Assembly (NCBI GenBank): GCA_964473465.1
Contig: CAYYPE010000014.1
Coordinates: 1 to 64,000, forward strand
Origin: CALHRB01 sp964473465
Lineage (GTDB): Bacteria; Bacteroidota; Ignavibacteria; Kapaibacteriales; UBA2268
DNA length: 64,000 bases
Reading direction: 5' to 3'
Shown here: piece by piece, positions 36,121-45,685 of the stretch
Numbering within the stretch: the stretch's first letter is position 1
Layout of the letters: each line of letters begins with the position of its first letter
Notes under the pieces: generated by a model
Databases searched by the model: none
Seen by the model: the letters and a program-made list of their open reading frames with translations, nothing else
Told to the model about the DNA's origin: nothing
Translations under genes and position numbers: made by a program

Positions 36121-36315
36121 ATTTATAAAGATTAATATTGAAAATAGAGGCTTATAAAATTCTTTATTAAATCACCTAAACTATTAAAAATAAATAATTT
36201 ATTAATTTAAATATTATTTTTAATTTAGAATTTGTTAATAGATTTAAGTATATATTTATTTAATATAGGTTTATACGAAATTAATTCATATTTAAAAATA
36301 TATATTGAGTGAGTT

Positions 36316-37659
36316 ATGAAGAATTTTTTCAGCATTTTGGTTTTAACATCATTTTTTGTTGTTATAATTAGCAGTTGCAGTAAAGAAGATAATACAACCA
36401 ACCCGCAGGCACAGATAAATTCTTGCGTTGGCTGTCATACAAATTATGATGCATTAAAAAGGCTGCACACTCCCGATACAGGAACAACAGGAGGAGGATG
36501 TAGTGGCGATGCACCTCATTATGAACCCTACGACAGAGTATATTTAGGCGGAGATGGTTATCAACTTTTTAAAAAATCCGAGCATGGAAAACTTCCCTGC
36601 ACAAGTTGTCACAACGGAACAGACGGAACTGACGACAAAAAGCTTGCTCATTCAAACAATTTTATAAAATATCCATCGAGATTTGCCAAGGAAAAATGCC
36701 AAAGCTGTCATCCCGATGAAGTTGCAAGAACTACAAACAGTATCCATGAGCAGGGTTGGGGACAAAAGAGAAAAGTTACTATCAGGTATGGTCTCGCTGG
36801 TTCAGATGAGTTTCACAAACTACCACCAGCAATTGTTGCTGGGTATGATAAAAATTGCGCTTCCTGCCATGCCTCCTGTGGTGACTGTCATGTCAATAGA
36901 CCACACGCTGGTGGAGGTGGTTTAATGAATGGGCATAATTTCAGCAAAAAGCCTGATATGGTGGAGGTGTGCGTTACATGCCATAAGTCGAGAGGCGGTC
37001 ATGCTTACCTTGGAGTTGCACCCGGTTCGCAACCTGATATACATTTGACAAAAAAGGGCTTCGATTGTATGAGTTGCCACACAAAGAATGAAATACACGG
37101 CGATGGTAATAAATATGAGACAAGATTCCATGTTAAGGACATGCCTAAATGCACAGATTGTCATAAGGATGTTGCAAAATCAAATATATATCATGGAATG
37201 CATGCAGCCGAATTAACTTGTTATACCTGCCATTCTCAGGACTATAATAATTGCGGAAGTTGTCATATCGAGCTCGAAGGAGCAAGAATTCCATCCTATC
37301 AATCTTTCAAGATTGGTATGAATCCTATTAAAGATGTAAGGGATTTCAAACTTGCACTTCTCAGAAGAACACTTATGGCTCCGGATAGCTGGTCTAATTT
37401 TGGTGTTCCCGTTTTGCCAAATTTCGATGCTTTTCCTACTTATAATTTTACTACTCCTCACAACATTCAAAGATGGACATCAAGAACAAAGACTGAATCA
37501 GGAAAAGCATGTTATGACAACTGCCATATAGTCAAAGAAGGCGATACCTATAGAAATATTCAATTATATTTATTCAAGAAAGATTTGCTTCCATGGGAAA
37601 TTATTGCAAATGAAAAAGTTACAGTTGACGGAAAATTACCCTCAAAATGGGGTCTATAG
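36316..37659 (+). CDS. Multihaem c-type cytochrome lipoprotein (10 CxxCH plus one CX3CH)
   Basis: The 447-residue protein has a lipoprotein signal ending VVIISSC (lipobox Cys 21), so it is exported and lipid-anchored. Ten CxxCH haem motifs can be counted, from CVGCH near residue 37 to CGSCH near 314, including two close together (CASCH, CGDCH). An eleventh candidate, CYDNCH, has three spacing residues. Several extra His can act as distal ligands. It probably carries electrons across the envelope to or from an external or periplasmic partner. The next gene, 27 bp on, encodes a rhodanese lipoprotein. The family is not recognised beyond multihaem cytochrome. Confidence 0.9.
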   Translation: MKNFFSILVLTSFFVVIISSCSKEDNTTNPQAQINSCVGCHTNYDALKRLHTPDTGTTGGGCSGDAPHYEPYDRVYLGGDGYQLFKKSEHGKLPCTSCHNGTDGTDDKKLAHSNNFIKYPSRFAKEKCQSCHPDEVARTTNSIHEQGWGQKRKVTIRYGLAGSDEFHKLPPAIVAGYDKNCASCHASCGDCHVNRPHAGGGGLMNGHNFSKKPDMVEVCVTCHKSRGGHAYLGVAPGSQPDIHLTKKGFDCMSCHTKNEIHGDGNKYETRFHVKDMPKCTDCHKDVAKSNIYHGMHAAELTCYTCHSQDYNNCGSCHIELEGARIPSYQSFKIGMNPIKDVRDFKLALLRRTLMAPDSWSNFGVPVLPNFDAFPTYNFTTPHNIQRWTSRTKTESGKACYDNCHIVKEGDTYRNIQLYLFKKDLLPWEIIANEKVTVDGKLPSKWGL

Positions 37660-37686
37660 TATTATTTCACAATCAGGAGTTATATT

Positions 37687-38700
37687 ATGAAAAAATTATT
37701 TTCAAAAAACAATATCATTAAAATTAATCTTATCGCTCTCCTTTTCATCTTCGTATTTATAGGATGTTCAAAGGATGACAGCGTTGTTGAGCCACAGATC
37801 AACGAGTCTGAGGTATTATTAAAATACCTCGAAGAGAATGGAGACTTTATCAATACAGCAGCCCCGACAATGATAACAGCTGAAGATATCAAAACTCAAC
37901 TATCAGTTGATGCAACAAAAATCCATATTATTGATATTCGACCTGCTACCGATTTTGCTAACGGACATATAGAAGGTGCAGTGAACATAGAACTTGCAAA
38001 GCTAAGACAGCACTTTCAATCAATTAACCCAGCATCCTATACTAAAATTGCAATAGTATGTTTTAGCGGACAGACAGCTTCCTATGCTGCTTCATTAATG
38101 AGATTGCTCGGCTATAATAATGTTTTTGCTTTAAAATGGGGAATGGCTTCGTGGCATTCTAATTTTAGGGAAACCTGGACAAAAAAATTAAGTAATGCCC
38201 GAGCTACTCAATTTGTCAAAGATGAAACACCAAAAGGTCCAGAAGGTCCACTACCTACAATTAATACGGGAAAAAAGACAGCCAAAGAAATTCTCGAAGC
38301 AAGAGTAGATGATCTTCTTGCAAAAGGATACACTGAAGCAACAATAACTCCGGACGAAGTATTCTCAAAATTGAATACATTCTATATAGTAAATTACTGG
38401 CCCAAAGACCAATATCTTGACCCCGGTCATATCCCCGGTGCAATGCAATATACTCCCAAAGCTGATTTGAAAAGCACAACCTTTCTCAAAACATTACCAG
38501 CAAATAAAACAGTAATTCTATATTGCTATACAGGTCAAACAAGTTCTTTTCTTGCTGCATATTTAAGGCTTTTGGGTTATGATGCCAAATCAATTCTTTT
38601 CGGGGCTAATTCTATGATTTATGACCTAATGAAAGCAAAGGACAAGGGATTTACTTACTGGAAAGATACAGAATGCAAAGATTACGATTTTAAGAAATAA
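37687..38700 (+). CDS. Lipoprotein with two rhodanese domains
   Basis: The 337-residue protein has a lipobox FVFIGC (Cys 27), then two rhodanese-like domains: about 55-165 with the active loop CFSGQTAS and about 210-335 with CYTGQTSS, both keeping the catalytic Cys. Rhodaneses move sulfane sulfur. Two active Cys in an extracytoplasmic lipoprotein suggest sulfur handling outside the cytoplasm. It has a good ribosome-binding site (CAGGAG) and ends in a strong terminator, so it forms a two-gene operon with the multihaem cytochrome. Confidence 0.9.
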   Translation: MKKLFSKNNIIKINLIALLFIFVFIGCSKDDSVVEPQINESEVLLKYLEENGDFINTAAPTMITAEDIKTQLSVDATKIHIIDIRPATDFANGHIEGAVNIELAKLRQHFQSINPASYTKIAIVCFSGQTASYAASLMRLLGYNNVFALKWGMASWHSNFRETWTKKLSNARATQFVKDETPKGPEGPLPTINTGKKTAKEILEARVDDLLAKGYTEATITPDEVFSKLNTFYIVNYWPKDQYLDPGHIPGAMQYTPKADLKSTTFLKTLPANKTVILYCYTGQTSSFLAAYLRLLGYDAKSILFGANSMIYDLMKAKDKGFTYWKDTECKDYDFKK

Positions 38701-38723
38701 AAAAATTTATCATTCTTAAATTG

Positions 38724-38757
38724 AGGCTGTCTTGAAGAAAACAAGACAGCCTTTTTT
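38724..38757 (+). terminator. Rho-independent terminator of the cytochrome-rhodanese operon
   Basis: AGGCTGTCTTG pairs perfectly with CAAGACAGCCT across a 7-base loop, then six T. Confidence 0.95.
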
Positions 38758-38841
38758 ATTTAAATACAATTTTTTACTAATTTTTGAGACCTTTTTACGT
38801 TTTAAGTGTTTAGTATATATTGTTTGAACAAGTTTTTAAAA

Positions 38842-39372
38842 ATGTTAAAAATCTTAGAACATATAAAGAGCGATATTGTTTTCAGCAATAACTGGTGGGA
38901 ATACGCTAAAGATATTTATGTTATGCCTAACGGCGAACAAGGTGAATATCATTACGTTCACTCGAAAGGCTCGACTTTTATCATACCGATAACCGATGAT
39001 AAAAACTATATTATGATAAAACAATATCGTTATCTGAATAGAAAATTCAGCATAGAATTCCCCGGAGGTGGACTCAAAGAAGGAACAGACCCAAAATTAA
39101 ATGCTATGAACGAAATGCAGGAAGAATCTGGTTATATATCTGACACTGTAACCCATCTTGGAAATTTTAATCCTTTTAATGGGGTAACCGATGAGATTTG
39201 CTATGTTTTTCTTGCCGAAAACTGTCGTTATGTCGGGAATAATCCTGATTATTCAGAAGAATTCGAAATTCTTAAATTAACCGAAAAAGATATTATCAAC
39301 TATATTAAAGAAGGAGAAATATGGGACGGAATGACATTAGCTGCTTGGTCTCTTTATTATTTCAAGAGATGA
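38842..39372 (+). CDS. NUDIX hydrolase, ADP-ribose pyrophosphatase-like
   Basis: The 176-residue protein (start ATG 38842; a GTG 36 bp upstream is less likely) has YVHSKGSTFIIPI, then KQYRYLNRKFSIEFPGGG. The Nudix box GGGLKEG...MQEESGY follows; the usual R-E-x-x-E-E reads N-E-M-Q-E-E. VFLAENC follows. The RYLN-(x)-SIEFPGG pattern is that of ADP-sugar pyrophosphatases (NudF). Its stop overlaps the ATG of the next gene. Confidence 0.85.
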   Translation: MLKILEHIKSDIVFSNNWWEYAKDIYVMPNGEQGEYHYVHSKGSTFIIPITDDKNYIMIKQYRYLNRKFSIEFPGGGLKEGTDPKLNAMNEMQEESGYISDTVTHLGNFNPFNGVTDEICYVFLAENCRYVGNNPDYSEEFEILKLTEKDIINYIKEGEIWDGMTLAAWSLYYFKR

Positions 39373-40364
39373 AAAAAATTCAGAAAATATTGTCATATTT
39401 TTTTGTTCTGATATTTGTATTTTTAATTCTAAACCGTAATGAATTATTTTCTCAGGATGGAGCAAAAAAATCAGAGGAACCACCTGCCTATCAACTTAAA
39501 TTTATACCACCTCAAACGATAAGACATGTTTACAAAATGCACGATTCAACTGTTGTAACAAGAATTTTCAGCGATAACAGCACAAAAAAATATACCCGTG
39601 AAGTATCGTATTACTTTAATTTTGTTATGCCAAATCCCCCGAAAGATGGATTTATGACATTTGAAGTATCAATAGATTCACTTAAATATAAATTCACCGA
39701 AGGCGAAGCAGTTTTTGAATTTGATTCTCAGGCAGATAATCCCGGTGCTTTAACATTCGAAGACCTTGTCACAACAATTGTCCCTTTAGGAAATGAATTC
39801 AACCTGACATATTCTCCTTATGGTGAAGTAGCGAAAATTGATGGTGAGCGTCTTGATTTTTTAATTGACTATATTAAACAGCAAAAGAACAATCCTATGA
39901 GCGATGCAATCATCAATTTCTCTTGGGAAGAAGGTATTTCTTTTGACAGATTAAAATTTTTGGCAGATGTCAAAAAAATATTATTGCCTGCTGATCCTAT
40001 TCAAATTGATTCAATTTGGAAAACTCCGATAGATTTACAACTTGACTATATCAACTTTTTTGATACCCTCTCAACAAAAATTACTAAATTCAAAGATGGT
40101 TTCTTTCATATTACCGGTGTATCCAAAAATATTACGGCAAAGAATAAGCCAGCAAAACTATATGGAATCAAGGCACAGTTGATTGAGGTTGCTGATACCA
40201 AAGGGGAAGGTTCTTTTGAATTAATTTTGCATAGTCGTGGATTTGTTTCCAAAGCTGAAGCGAAGTATAATCTGGAGATAGGCTCTTATATTAAAAAAGA
40301 GTATTTCAAGCAGAAAATTGAGACAAAAACGACTTGGGAATTATTAAAACAATTCAGATTTTAA
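39369..40364 (+). CDS. Exported hypothetical protein (DUF6263-like)
   Basis: The 331-residue protein, started at ATG 39369 to overlap the NUDIX stop (ATGA), has a signal peptide (KKIQKILSYFFVLIFVFLI). Then comes an all-beta domain: LKFIPPQTIRHVYKMHDS, SYYFNFVMPNPPKDGFMTFEVSIDSL and a C-terminal EGSFELILHSRGFVSKAEAKYNLEI. The order resembles DUF6263 proteins of Bacteroidota, but I am not certain. Function unknown; no catalytic motif seen. Confidence 0.7.
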   Translation: MKKIQKILSYFFVLIFVFLILNRNELFSQDGAKKSEEPPAYQLKFIPPQTIRHVYKMHDSTVVTRIFSDNSTKKYTREVSYYFNFVMPNPPKDGFMTFEVSIDSLKYKFTEGEAVFEFDSQADNPGALTFEDLVTTIVPLGNEFNLTYSPYGEVAKIDGERLDFLIDYIKQQKNNPMSDAIINFSWEEGISFDRLKFLADVKKILLPADPIQIDSIWKTPIDLQLDYINFFDTLSTKITKFKDGFFHITGVSKNITAKNKPAKLYGIKAQLIEVADTKGEGSFELILHSRGFVSKAEAKYNLEIGSYIKKEYFKQKIETKTTWELLKQFRF

Positions 40365-40426
40365 TTATTTTTAAAAAAATATTATAATATTTGTAACTTA
40401 TTTAAATTTTTAATGTTATTACAGCG

Positions 40427-40987
40427 ATGATGAATGACTTCGAGCAATATGATGATGTAGAGCTTTTTTATTTGATGAAGTCAGGAAGTGGTAGCTCAGA
40501 GCAGGCTTTCAAAGTCCTCTACAATAGATATTCAGCGAGAATATTTTCATATTGCCGAAAGTTTTTAGGAAACAAGGAAGAAGCACGGGACGTTTTTCAG
40601 GAGGCTTTTGTAAGGTTTTATCAAAGCGCCCAGGAAGAAAGGGAGATGACTAATGTTCCTGCGTTCTTGTTGAAAATTACAAGAAATTTATGTGTTAATA
40701 TAAAAAGGAAGGATACATCTACTTTGACATTCGAAGACTATATGTCTTCTTCTTATGAAAAAAGTGATAATGATGAATTATTAAATTTGATAAGAATGGC
40801 AATGGAATTGTTGCCAATTGAATATAAAGAATTGTTTATACTAAGGGAATATGAAGGTTTAACATATAATGAAATTGTTAATGTTACTGGTTTACCGCTT
40901 GCTACAGTGAAGATAAGACTCTTCAGGGCAAGACAAAAAATAAGAGAAATATTAGCGCCATATTTGGCTGATTTATCAAAATATTAG
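40427..40987 (+). CDS. ECF-family RNA polymerase sigma factor
   Basis: The 186-residue protein has sigma region 2 (FKVLYNRYSARIFSYCRKFLGNKEEARDVFQEAFVRFY, about 25-65) and region 4 (LLPIEYKELFILREYEGLTYNEI then PLATVKIRLFRARQKIRE, about 125-175), the two domains of an ECF sigma. The next gene looks like its anti-sigma factor, 27 bp on. A lipoprotein and a T9SS protein follow in the same direction and may be in its regulon. Start ATG 40427 or 40430. Confidence 0.93.
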   Translation: MMNDFEQYDDVELFYLMKSGSGSSEQAFKVLYNRYSARIFSYCRKFLGNKEEARDVFQEAFVRFYQSAQEEREMTNVPAFLLKITRNLCVNIKRKDTSTLTFEDYMSSSYEKSDNDELLNLIRMAMELLPIEYKELFILREYEGLTYNEIVNVTGLPLATVKIRLFRARQKIREILAPYLADLSKY

Positions 40988-41014
40988 TATTATTTATTTA
41001 ATTGCAGCATAGTT

Positions 41015-42229
41015 ATGAACGAATCAAATTATCAAGATCCATCGGAGCTTCTTCATCTATTTCTCGATGGGGAACTTGAATCTGGAAAGGAGACTGTCCT
41101 TTTTTCGGAGCTTGCTTCAAGCGAAGAATTGAGAAGCGAGATGAGGGATTTTTTAGTTATCCGCAACAAGATTAGAACAGATTCTATACCTGTTGCTCCA
41201 CCTATTGAAACAACTGCTTCTGTATTTAGTTCATTAGGTTTCAATCCTTCATTGACAAATCCAAATTCAGTTGCACCATTTTCAGGTTTGGTTCTATCAA
41301 CTTTGAAAAAACTCTGGGCACCAATTACTACTGCTATAGTAGCATCTTTGATAACTTATTTTGCATTAAATAATAATTTTGACTATCTGACAACTCAAAG
41401 CCATATTCCAATGATGGTTTCTTACTCTATCGAGCCAATCATACAAGATATTGCTACGAACGAAAGCCAAAAAGAGAGAGTTATCTATAAGTATTTGAAT
41501 AATTCCTTGCCGGCTCCAAATTTAGCAAGTCAGGATCTTATTAAACAAAATAATCAGGCTCTAAATGAAAATAGTTCGGCAGAAAAATATTTTGAAATGA
41601 TTAATCAAAGCCAATTTGAGAAATATCCAAGAAGTTTGGATTATTCATTAAAAGACAATGAGATAAAATTAAAACAAATTAGCTTTGGAAATATTCCTTT
41701 TGATCTTAATCAATCAAAACAACCCAAAAAAGACAATAATGAATATTCCTTGCAGCTCAGAGGTATAAACGGGATATCATTTCCTTCGGTGCAGGTGCCA
41801 TACAAGCAGAATACAGTATTTTCAAATATGAGTGCTGCATTTTATTTTGCACGATTCGGGAATTTCAGAATTGGATTTGAATTTGGAAATGAACCCTTTG
41901 GTCAGGTCTTTAATAATAATGAAAATGGAACAGAATGGCAATATACTCAGAATGCAGCTATTTACTGGGCAGGTTTGGATATTATGTATATTATCGATAA
42001 TGAATTATTATTTAGCGGAGGTCCACAGCCATTTGTACAGGCTACATTTGGCGGAACCGAACTCGGTCCACTGGCTAAATTTATAACAGGTTTGCAGTAT
42101 TTCTCGAAAGAGACAGGAATTGGTGCGATAATTGGTCTGGAAGGAACTCTCCTTTCTTACATCAATCAAAAGGTTTGGTATAATACCAAGAAAATTGGTT
42201 TTACTTATGGTATGTCATTTCATTTTTAG
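41015..42229 (+). CDS. Putative anti-sigma factor with a C-terminal beta-barrel-like domain
   Basis: The 404-residue protein has a cytoplasmic anti-sigma-like start (about 1-58, LLHLFLDGELESGKETVLFSEL, like zinc-less zf-HC2 domains), a single membrane helix (about 101-119), an Asn/Gln-rich periplasmic linker and then a beta-rich C-terminal domain (about 247-404). The last part has FARFGNFRIGFEFGNEPFG and ends FTYGMSFHF with a terminal aromatic, like outer-membrane barrels. The layout suggests sensing across the envelope. It follows the ECF sigma gene by 27 bp. Confidence 0.75.
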   Translation: MNESNYQDPSELLHLFLDGELESGKETVLFSELASSEELRSEMRDFLVIRNKIRTDSIPVAPPIETTASVFSSLGFNPSLTNPNSVAPFSGLVLSTLKKLWAPITTAIVASLITYFALNNNFDYLTTQSHIPMMVSYSIEPIIQDIATNESQKERVIYKYLNNSLPAPNLASQDLIKQNNQALNENSSAEKYFEMINQSQFEKYPRSLDYSLKDNEIKLKQISFGNIPFDLNQSKQPKKDNNEYSLQLRGINGISFPSVQVPYKQNTVFSNMSAAFYFARFGNFRIGFEFGNEPFGQVFNNNENGTEWQYTQNAAIYWAGLDIMYIIDNELLFSGGPQPFVQATFGGTELGPLAKFITGLQYFSKETGIGAIIGLEGTLLSYINQKVWYNTKKIGFTYGMSFHF

Positions 42230-42293
42230 TTTGTAACTTATTTCTTGTTTGGATGTTAATATATTTGTGAAAACCAGAAGGATAGAAATTAAA

Positions 42294-42974
42294 ATGGACA
42301 GATTGAAATTATTAACTATTTTTTTTATTTCTTTTTTACTTTGGTCGTGTTCGTCTCCAATGGATCTGGACACACCAAAAGATAAGAGATTAGTTGGCAA
42401 TCCACCTGCAAAAATATACCCCAAAATAAATAGTATTTCGCTTGAGGAAAATGGCATACAAAGAGATTTTATAGCGAAGGATTATTTTATTGCCATTGAT
42501 ACATCCAATGAAATACCCTTAATCTGGTTGAATTTATTTCTCGATTCCTATGATAACAGGAAAAGCACCGAAAGAATAAGTATTAACAGCATCAATATTC
42601 GTGTTGATTCTACCCAGCTTTCTGGTCAACCTTTTAAAATGATACCTGAATTAAGCAATACACCCTGCTGGGCAAAATTTTTTATAAACAGGGGGCTGAA
42701 CATACAGTCTGATACCACAATCTATTCCGGTGATGGAAAAAACATAAGCGAACTATCTTTCAGTTATAACAAATCTAAGAAAGAGGTTTGGGCTTATCTA
42801 TATTCAAAGATTTATGATAAAAAAATATGGAAAGAGCAAAAAGACACAGTTGTTTATGATACAACTTGGGTCGGAGGCGTTCCAAACGTAAAAGAAATCA
42901 GATTGAGGATCGAAGAAATCAGAAGTAAGCAGGATTCTTTATTTCTGAACACCAAGATACATTTGAAATATTAA
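42294..42974 (+). CDS. Lipoprotein of unknown function
   Basis: The 226-residue protein, start ATG 42294 behind an AAGGAT ribosome-binding site, has a lipoprotein signal ending LLWSC (Cys 17). It then has beta strands with alternating hydrophobic residues and no recognised motif (KIYPKINSISLEENGIQ, IPLIWLNLFLDS). It lies between the anti-sigma gene and the large T9SS protein, so it may be an outer-membrane partner of either. A 45-bp longer start (42249) would be without signal. Confidence 0.7.
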   Translation: MDRLKLLTIFFISFLLWSCSSPMDLDTPKDKRLVGNPPAKIYPKINSISLEENGIQRDFIAKDYFIAIDTSNEIPLIWLNLFLDSYDNRKSTERISINSINIRVDSTQLSGQPFKMIPELSNTPCWAKFFINRGLNIQSDTTIYSGDGKNISELSFSYNKSKKEVWAYLYSKIYDKKIWKEQKDTVVYDTTWVGGVPNVKEIRLRIEEIRSKQDSLFLNTKIHLKY

Positions 42975-43008
42975 ATAGATTTACAAAAAATCAATTTCTG
43001 GAGGAATT

Positions 43009-45543
43009 ATGAAATTCAAATTTATTCTCATTGCCTTCTTATCAATATTTTTTTTCTTTGAAAATGGAATTGCCTTAGAAGCACCAAATCCACCTGTTAA
43101 TTTTACTGCCTTTGTTCAAAATAATAATCAAAATGCAAATTCGGTATATTTCAAATGGATGAAAAACGCTGAGGGAACTCAGCCTGTTATGTTTATTCTC
43201 TACGTAGCAAATGAAAACACAAAAGATTTATCCAAATTCAAACGCTCGGATTACATACAGGCAGGTAACCTTCAGGAATATAGTTTTATAAAATCAGGCT
43301 TTAAAAGCGGGGATTATTCTTTCTTTTTGACTGCCGCAGCTATTGAAGGCAATTCAATATTGGAAAGTAAAAATTCTGACATTGTTTCTGTTACAATTAC
43401 AAATAATGAGAAACCATTCATAAGAATTATATCTCAACCACCGACTTATGCAAGCGTAGGGAAGGAGTATATCTATCAGCTGAAAGTTATTACAAACCTG
43501 AGTGATAATTGCCCGCTTGAATATAAACTTCAATATGCCCCAAAAAATATGAAAATTGATAATTCAGGATTAATAAAGTGGATACCGGAAGAGAATGGGG
43601 TTTTCAAAGTGTCTGTGATGGTCGGAACAACCTGCAAGATTAATGTAGAGCCTGCAATACAGGATTTCGCTATAACCGTCGGGCAAAATAATCAGGAGTA
43701 TGTTAAAATTCTTAGCCAGCCACCTCATACAGCAGTAGTTGGTCAGCCTTTAATATATCAGATAGTTGCTCAATCAAATATAAGATGTCCAATTCTATTT
43801 GAGCTAATATCTGATTTGCCAAACGAGGTAAGTTTTGATAAGCGAACTGGTTTATTAAAATGGATACCTGCAAAACCGGGAACATATAAATTTACCGTGA
43901 AGGCATATCTTGAGTGCGATGAAAAGATATCTGATGTTCAAACTTTTGTTATTAATGTTATTGAGGGACATAACGATCAGGCATGTGTCTTGATTACGGG
44001 AGTTGTTGAATTTGAGAGTGAAAATCAATTAGTTAAAGAAGGGAGAGTCAATGCATGGAGGATTGATAAGAGGACTAATACTAATATCACTTATTCATCT
44101 CCAATCCAGGATGGTTATTTCACACTTAAAGTTCCTGAGGGTATTTATTTACTCAATTTTGACGGACCTGAGTTTTTGAGCGAATGGTATAAAGACGCTC
44201 TCTCTATTGATAAAGCTGAAAAGCTTGAACTCAAATGTGATGATCAAATGAAAATTCATGTATTTGTTCAACGAAAGAAACATCCCAAGACCTTCAAGGT
44301 TACCGGTAATGTTTCTAATGAGCAGGGTGATAAACCATTGATGGCTACCGTCCAGTTTATACCTATTGACATTGATAAAAACTACAGAGATCCCAATCAA
44401 CCCACTCCAAACACATTTATAACCAAGACAGATGATAAAGGAAATTATAGTATTCAACTTCCTGATAACTTTATTTATCGTGCCTATGCCGTTCCAATGG
44501 ATAACAATTTTATTCCTCAATACTACGACAAGGTGGAATCCCCATTCGAGGCAGATTTAATTGAACTAACTGGAGATATTAGCGGTATTGATTTCAGGTT
44601 GAAACTGCATCAGCAACATAAAAATTCATTTACTGGAAAAGTAATATCAGATAAGGAAGGAAATCCATTACATTCACTGGTTTTTGCATATTTAGTGAGC
44701 CAGCAAAATAATAATACAAACCAAAGATTTTCTCGAATGACTGAAACCGATAGAAGCGGATATTTCAGGTTCGAAAATCTTATTCCCGGAGAATATGTTC
44801 TATTGTCCATCCCTTATGACAGAGCCTATACGCCAGGTTACTACAAGATGGGGGATATTGCAACGTTGAAATGGAGAGAAGCCACAAGAATTAATGTCGG
44901 CGAAAATATGATCGACATTATTTTCGAAATTCGCCATAAAAACCGAGCAGGTCTTAAAGGTATCATTCAGATTGATGGAGTTATTATAGACAATAGTGGG
45001 ATTATAAAGAAATCAGATGTTCCAACATGCATGAATACTCTTGCAGGTGCTTTTGTTTACGTCCTCGATGAATTTGGTGAAGTATCGGACTATACTTTTA
45101 CTGATATAAATGGAAAATTCCATTTGACAGAAATTGCCGATGGGGAAAATACTCTTTACGTTGACCATGTCGGGTTTAAAACTTATCAGCAAGAGATTTT
45201 GACAGATTATTCCGAAAATATAAGGAACAGTGGTCTTGTGATTGTGCTTGATGCTGAAGAACCACTTTCGATTGATGAACCTTTTGAAAGCATTTCTGAC
45301 CTTGTATCTTATCCTAATCCGGCAATGAATATATTAAACCTTCAGTTTAGCGGAAAGCACGGAATTTCAGAACTATTTATATATGATAATATTGGAAACC
45401 TTGTATATTCAAGCTCTATTCAAACCTCAGAGGGTCTTAACAGAACAAGTATTGACGTAAGGAATTTAAATCAGGGGATTTATTATCTTCGTATTGTTGG
45501 AACAAATTATACAAAGGATGTCAAATTTTCTATAATTAGATAG
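43009..45543 (+). CDS. Large T9SS-secreted protein with Ig-like and carboxypeptidase-regulatory repeats
   Basis: The 844-residue protein has a GGAGG ribosome-binding site and a signal peptide (KFKFILIAFLSIFFFF). It begins with an FN3-like domain (about 25-130). Two putative Ig (He_PIG) domains follow (about 140-225 and 230-320), each with SQPP...G..YIYQ and W(I)PxxxG. At least four carboxypeptidase-regulatory-like beta domains come next (about 325-760). The end is a type A T9SS sorting domain (SYPNPAMNILNLQF to SIIR). It closes the sigma operon, 34 bp after the lipoprotein. It is a stalk-like surface protein with no enzyme domain seen. Confidence 0.87.
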   Translation: MKFKFILIAFLSIFFFFENGIALEAPNPPVNFTAFVQNNNQNANSVYFKWMKNAEGTQPVMFILYVANENTKDLSKFKRSDYIQAGNLQEYSFIKSGFKSGDYSFFLTAAAIEGNSILESKNSDIVSVTITNNEKPFIRIISQPPTYASVGKEYIYQLKVITNLSDNCPLEYKLQYAPKNMKIDNSGLIKWIPEENGVFKVSVMVGTTCKINVEPAIQDFAITVGQNNQEYVKILSQPPHTAVVGQPLIYQIVAQSNIRCPILFELISDLPNEVSFDKRTGLLKWIPAKPGTYKFTVKAYLECDEKISDVQTFVINVIEGHNDQACVLITGVVEFESENQLVKEGRVNAWRIDKRTNTNITYSSPIQDGYFTLKVPEGIYLLNFDGPEFLSEWYKDALSIDKAEKLELKCDDQMKIHVFVQRKKHPKTFKVTGNVSNEQGDKPLMATVQFIPIDIDKNYRDPNQPTPNTFITKTDDKGNYSIQLPDNFIYRAYAVPMDNNFIPQYYDKVESPFEADLIELTGDISGIDFRLKLHQQHKNSFTGKVISDKEGNPLHSLVFAYLVSQQNNNTNQRFSRMTETDRSGYFRFENLIPGEYVLLSIPYDRAYTPGYYKMGDIATLKWREATRINVGENMIDIIFEIRHKNRAGLKGIIQIDGVIIDNSGIIKKSDVPTCMNTLAGAFVYVLDEFGEVSDYTFTDINGKFHLTEIADGENTLYVDHVGFKTYQQEILTDYSENIRNSGLVIVLDAEEPLSIDEPFESISDLVSYPNPAMNILNLQFSGKHGISELFIYDNIGNLVYSSSIQTSEGLNRTSIDVRNLNQGIYYLRIVGTNYTKDVKFSIIR

Positions 45544-45641
45544 AATTTTAAAATCAGCAATGGATGTTTTGTCAGAATAGTGGATGAATAAATAACTGAC
45601 AATACAAATTTGTTGATAAAGCTGATAGGATAAAATAAAAA

Positions 45642-45678
45642 GGGGTTGTCGTGTTCTTTATTAAATCAGGACAACCCC
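45642..45678. terminator. Convergent terminator between the T9SS gene and dnaA
   Basis: GGGGTTGTC pairs with GACAACCCC over a 19-base loop. The minus-strand side is followed by TTTTTATTTTA, the plus side by TTATTTTT, so it can stop both genes. Confidence 0.85.
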
Positions 45679-45685
45679 ATTATTT

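Noticed and set aside
44149..44520. 123-codon antisense frame in the large T9SS gene
   Set aside because: The opposite strand encodes clear carboxypeptidase-regulatory repeats; the antisense product has no recognisable motif.
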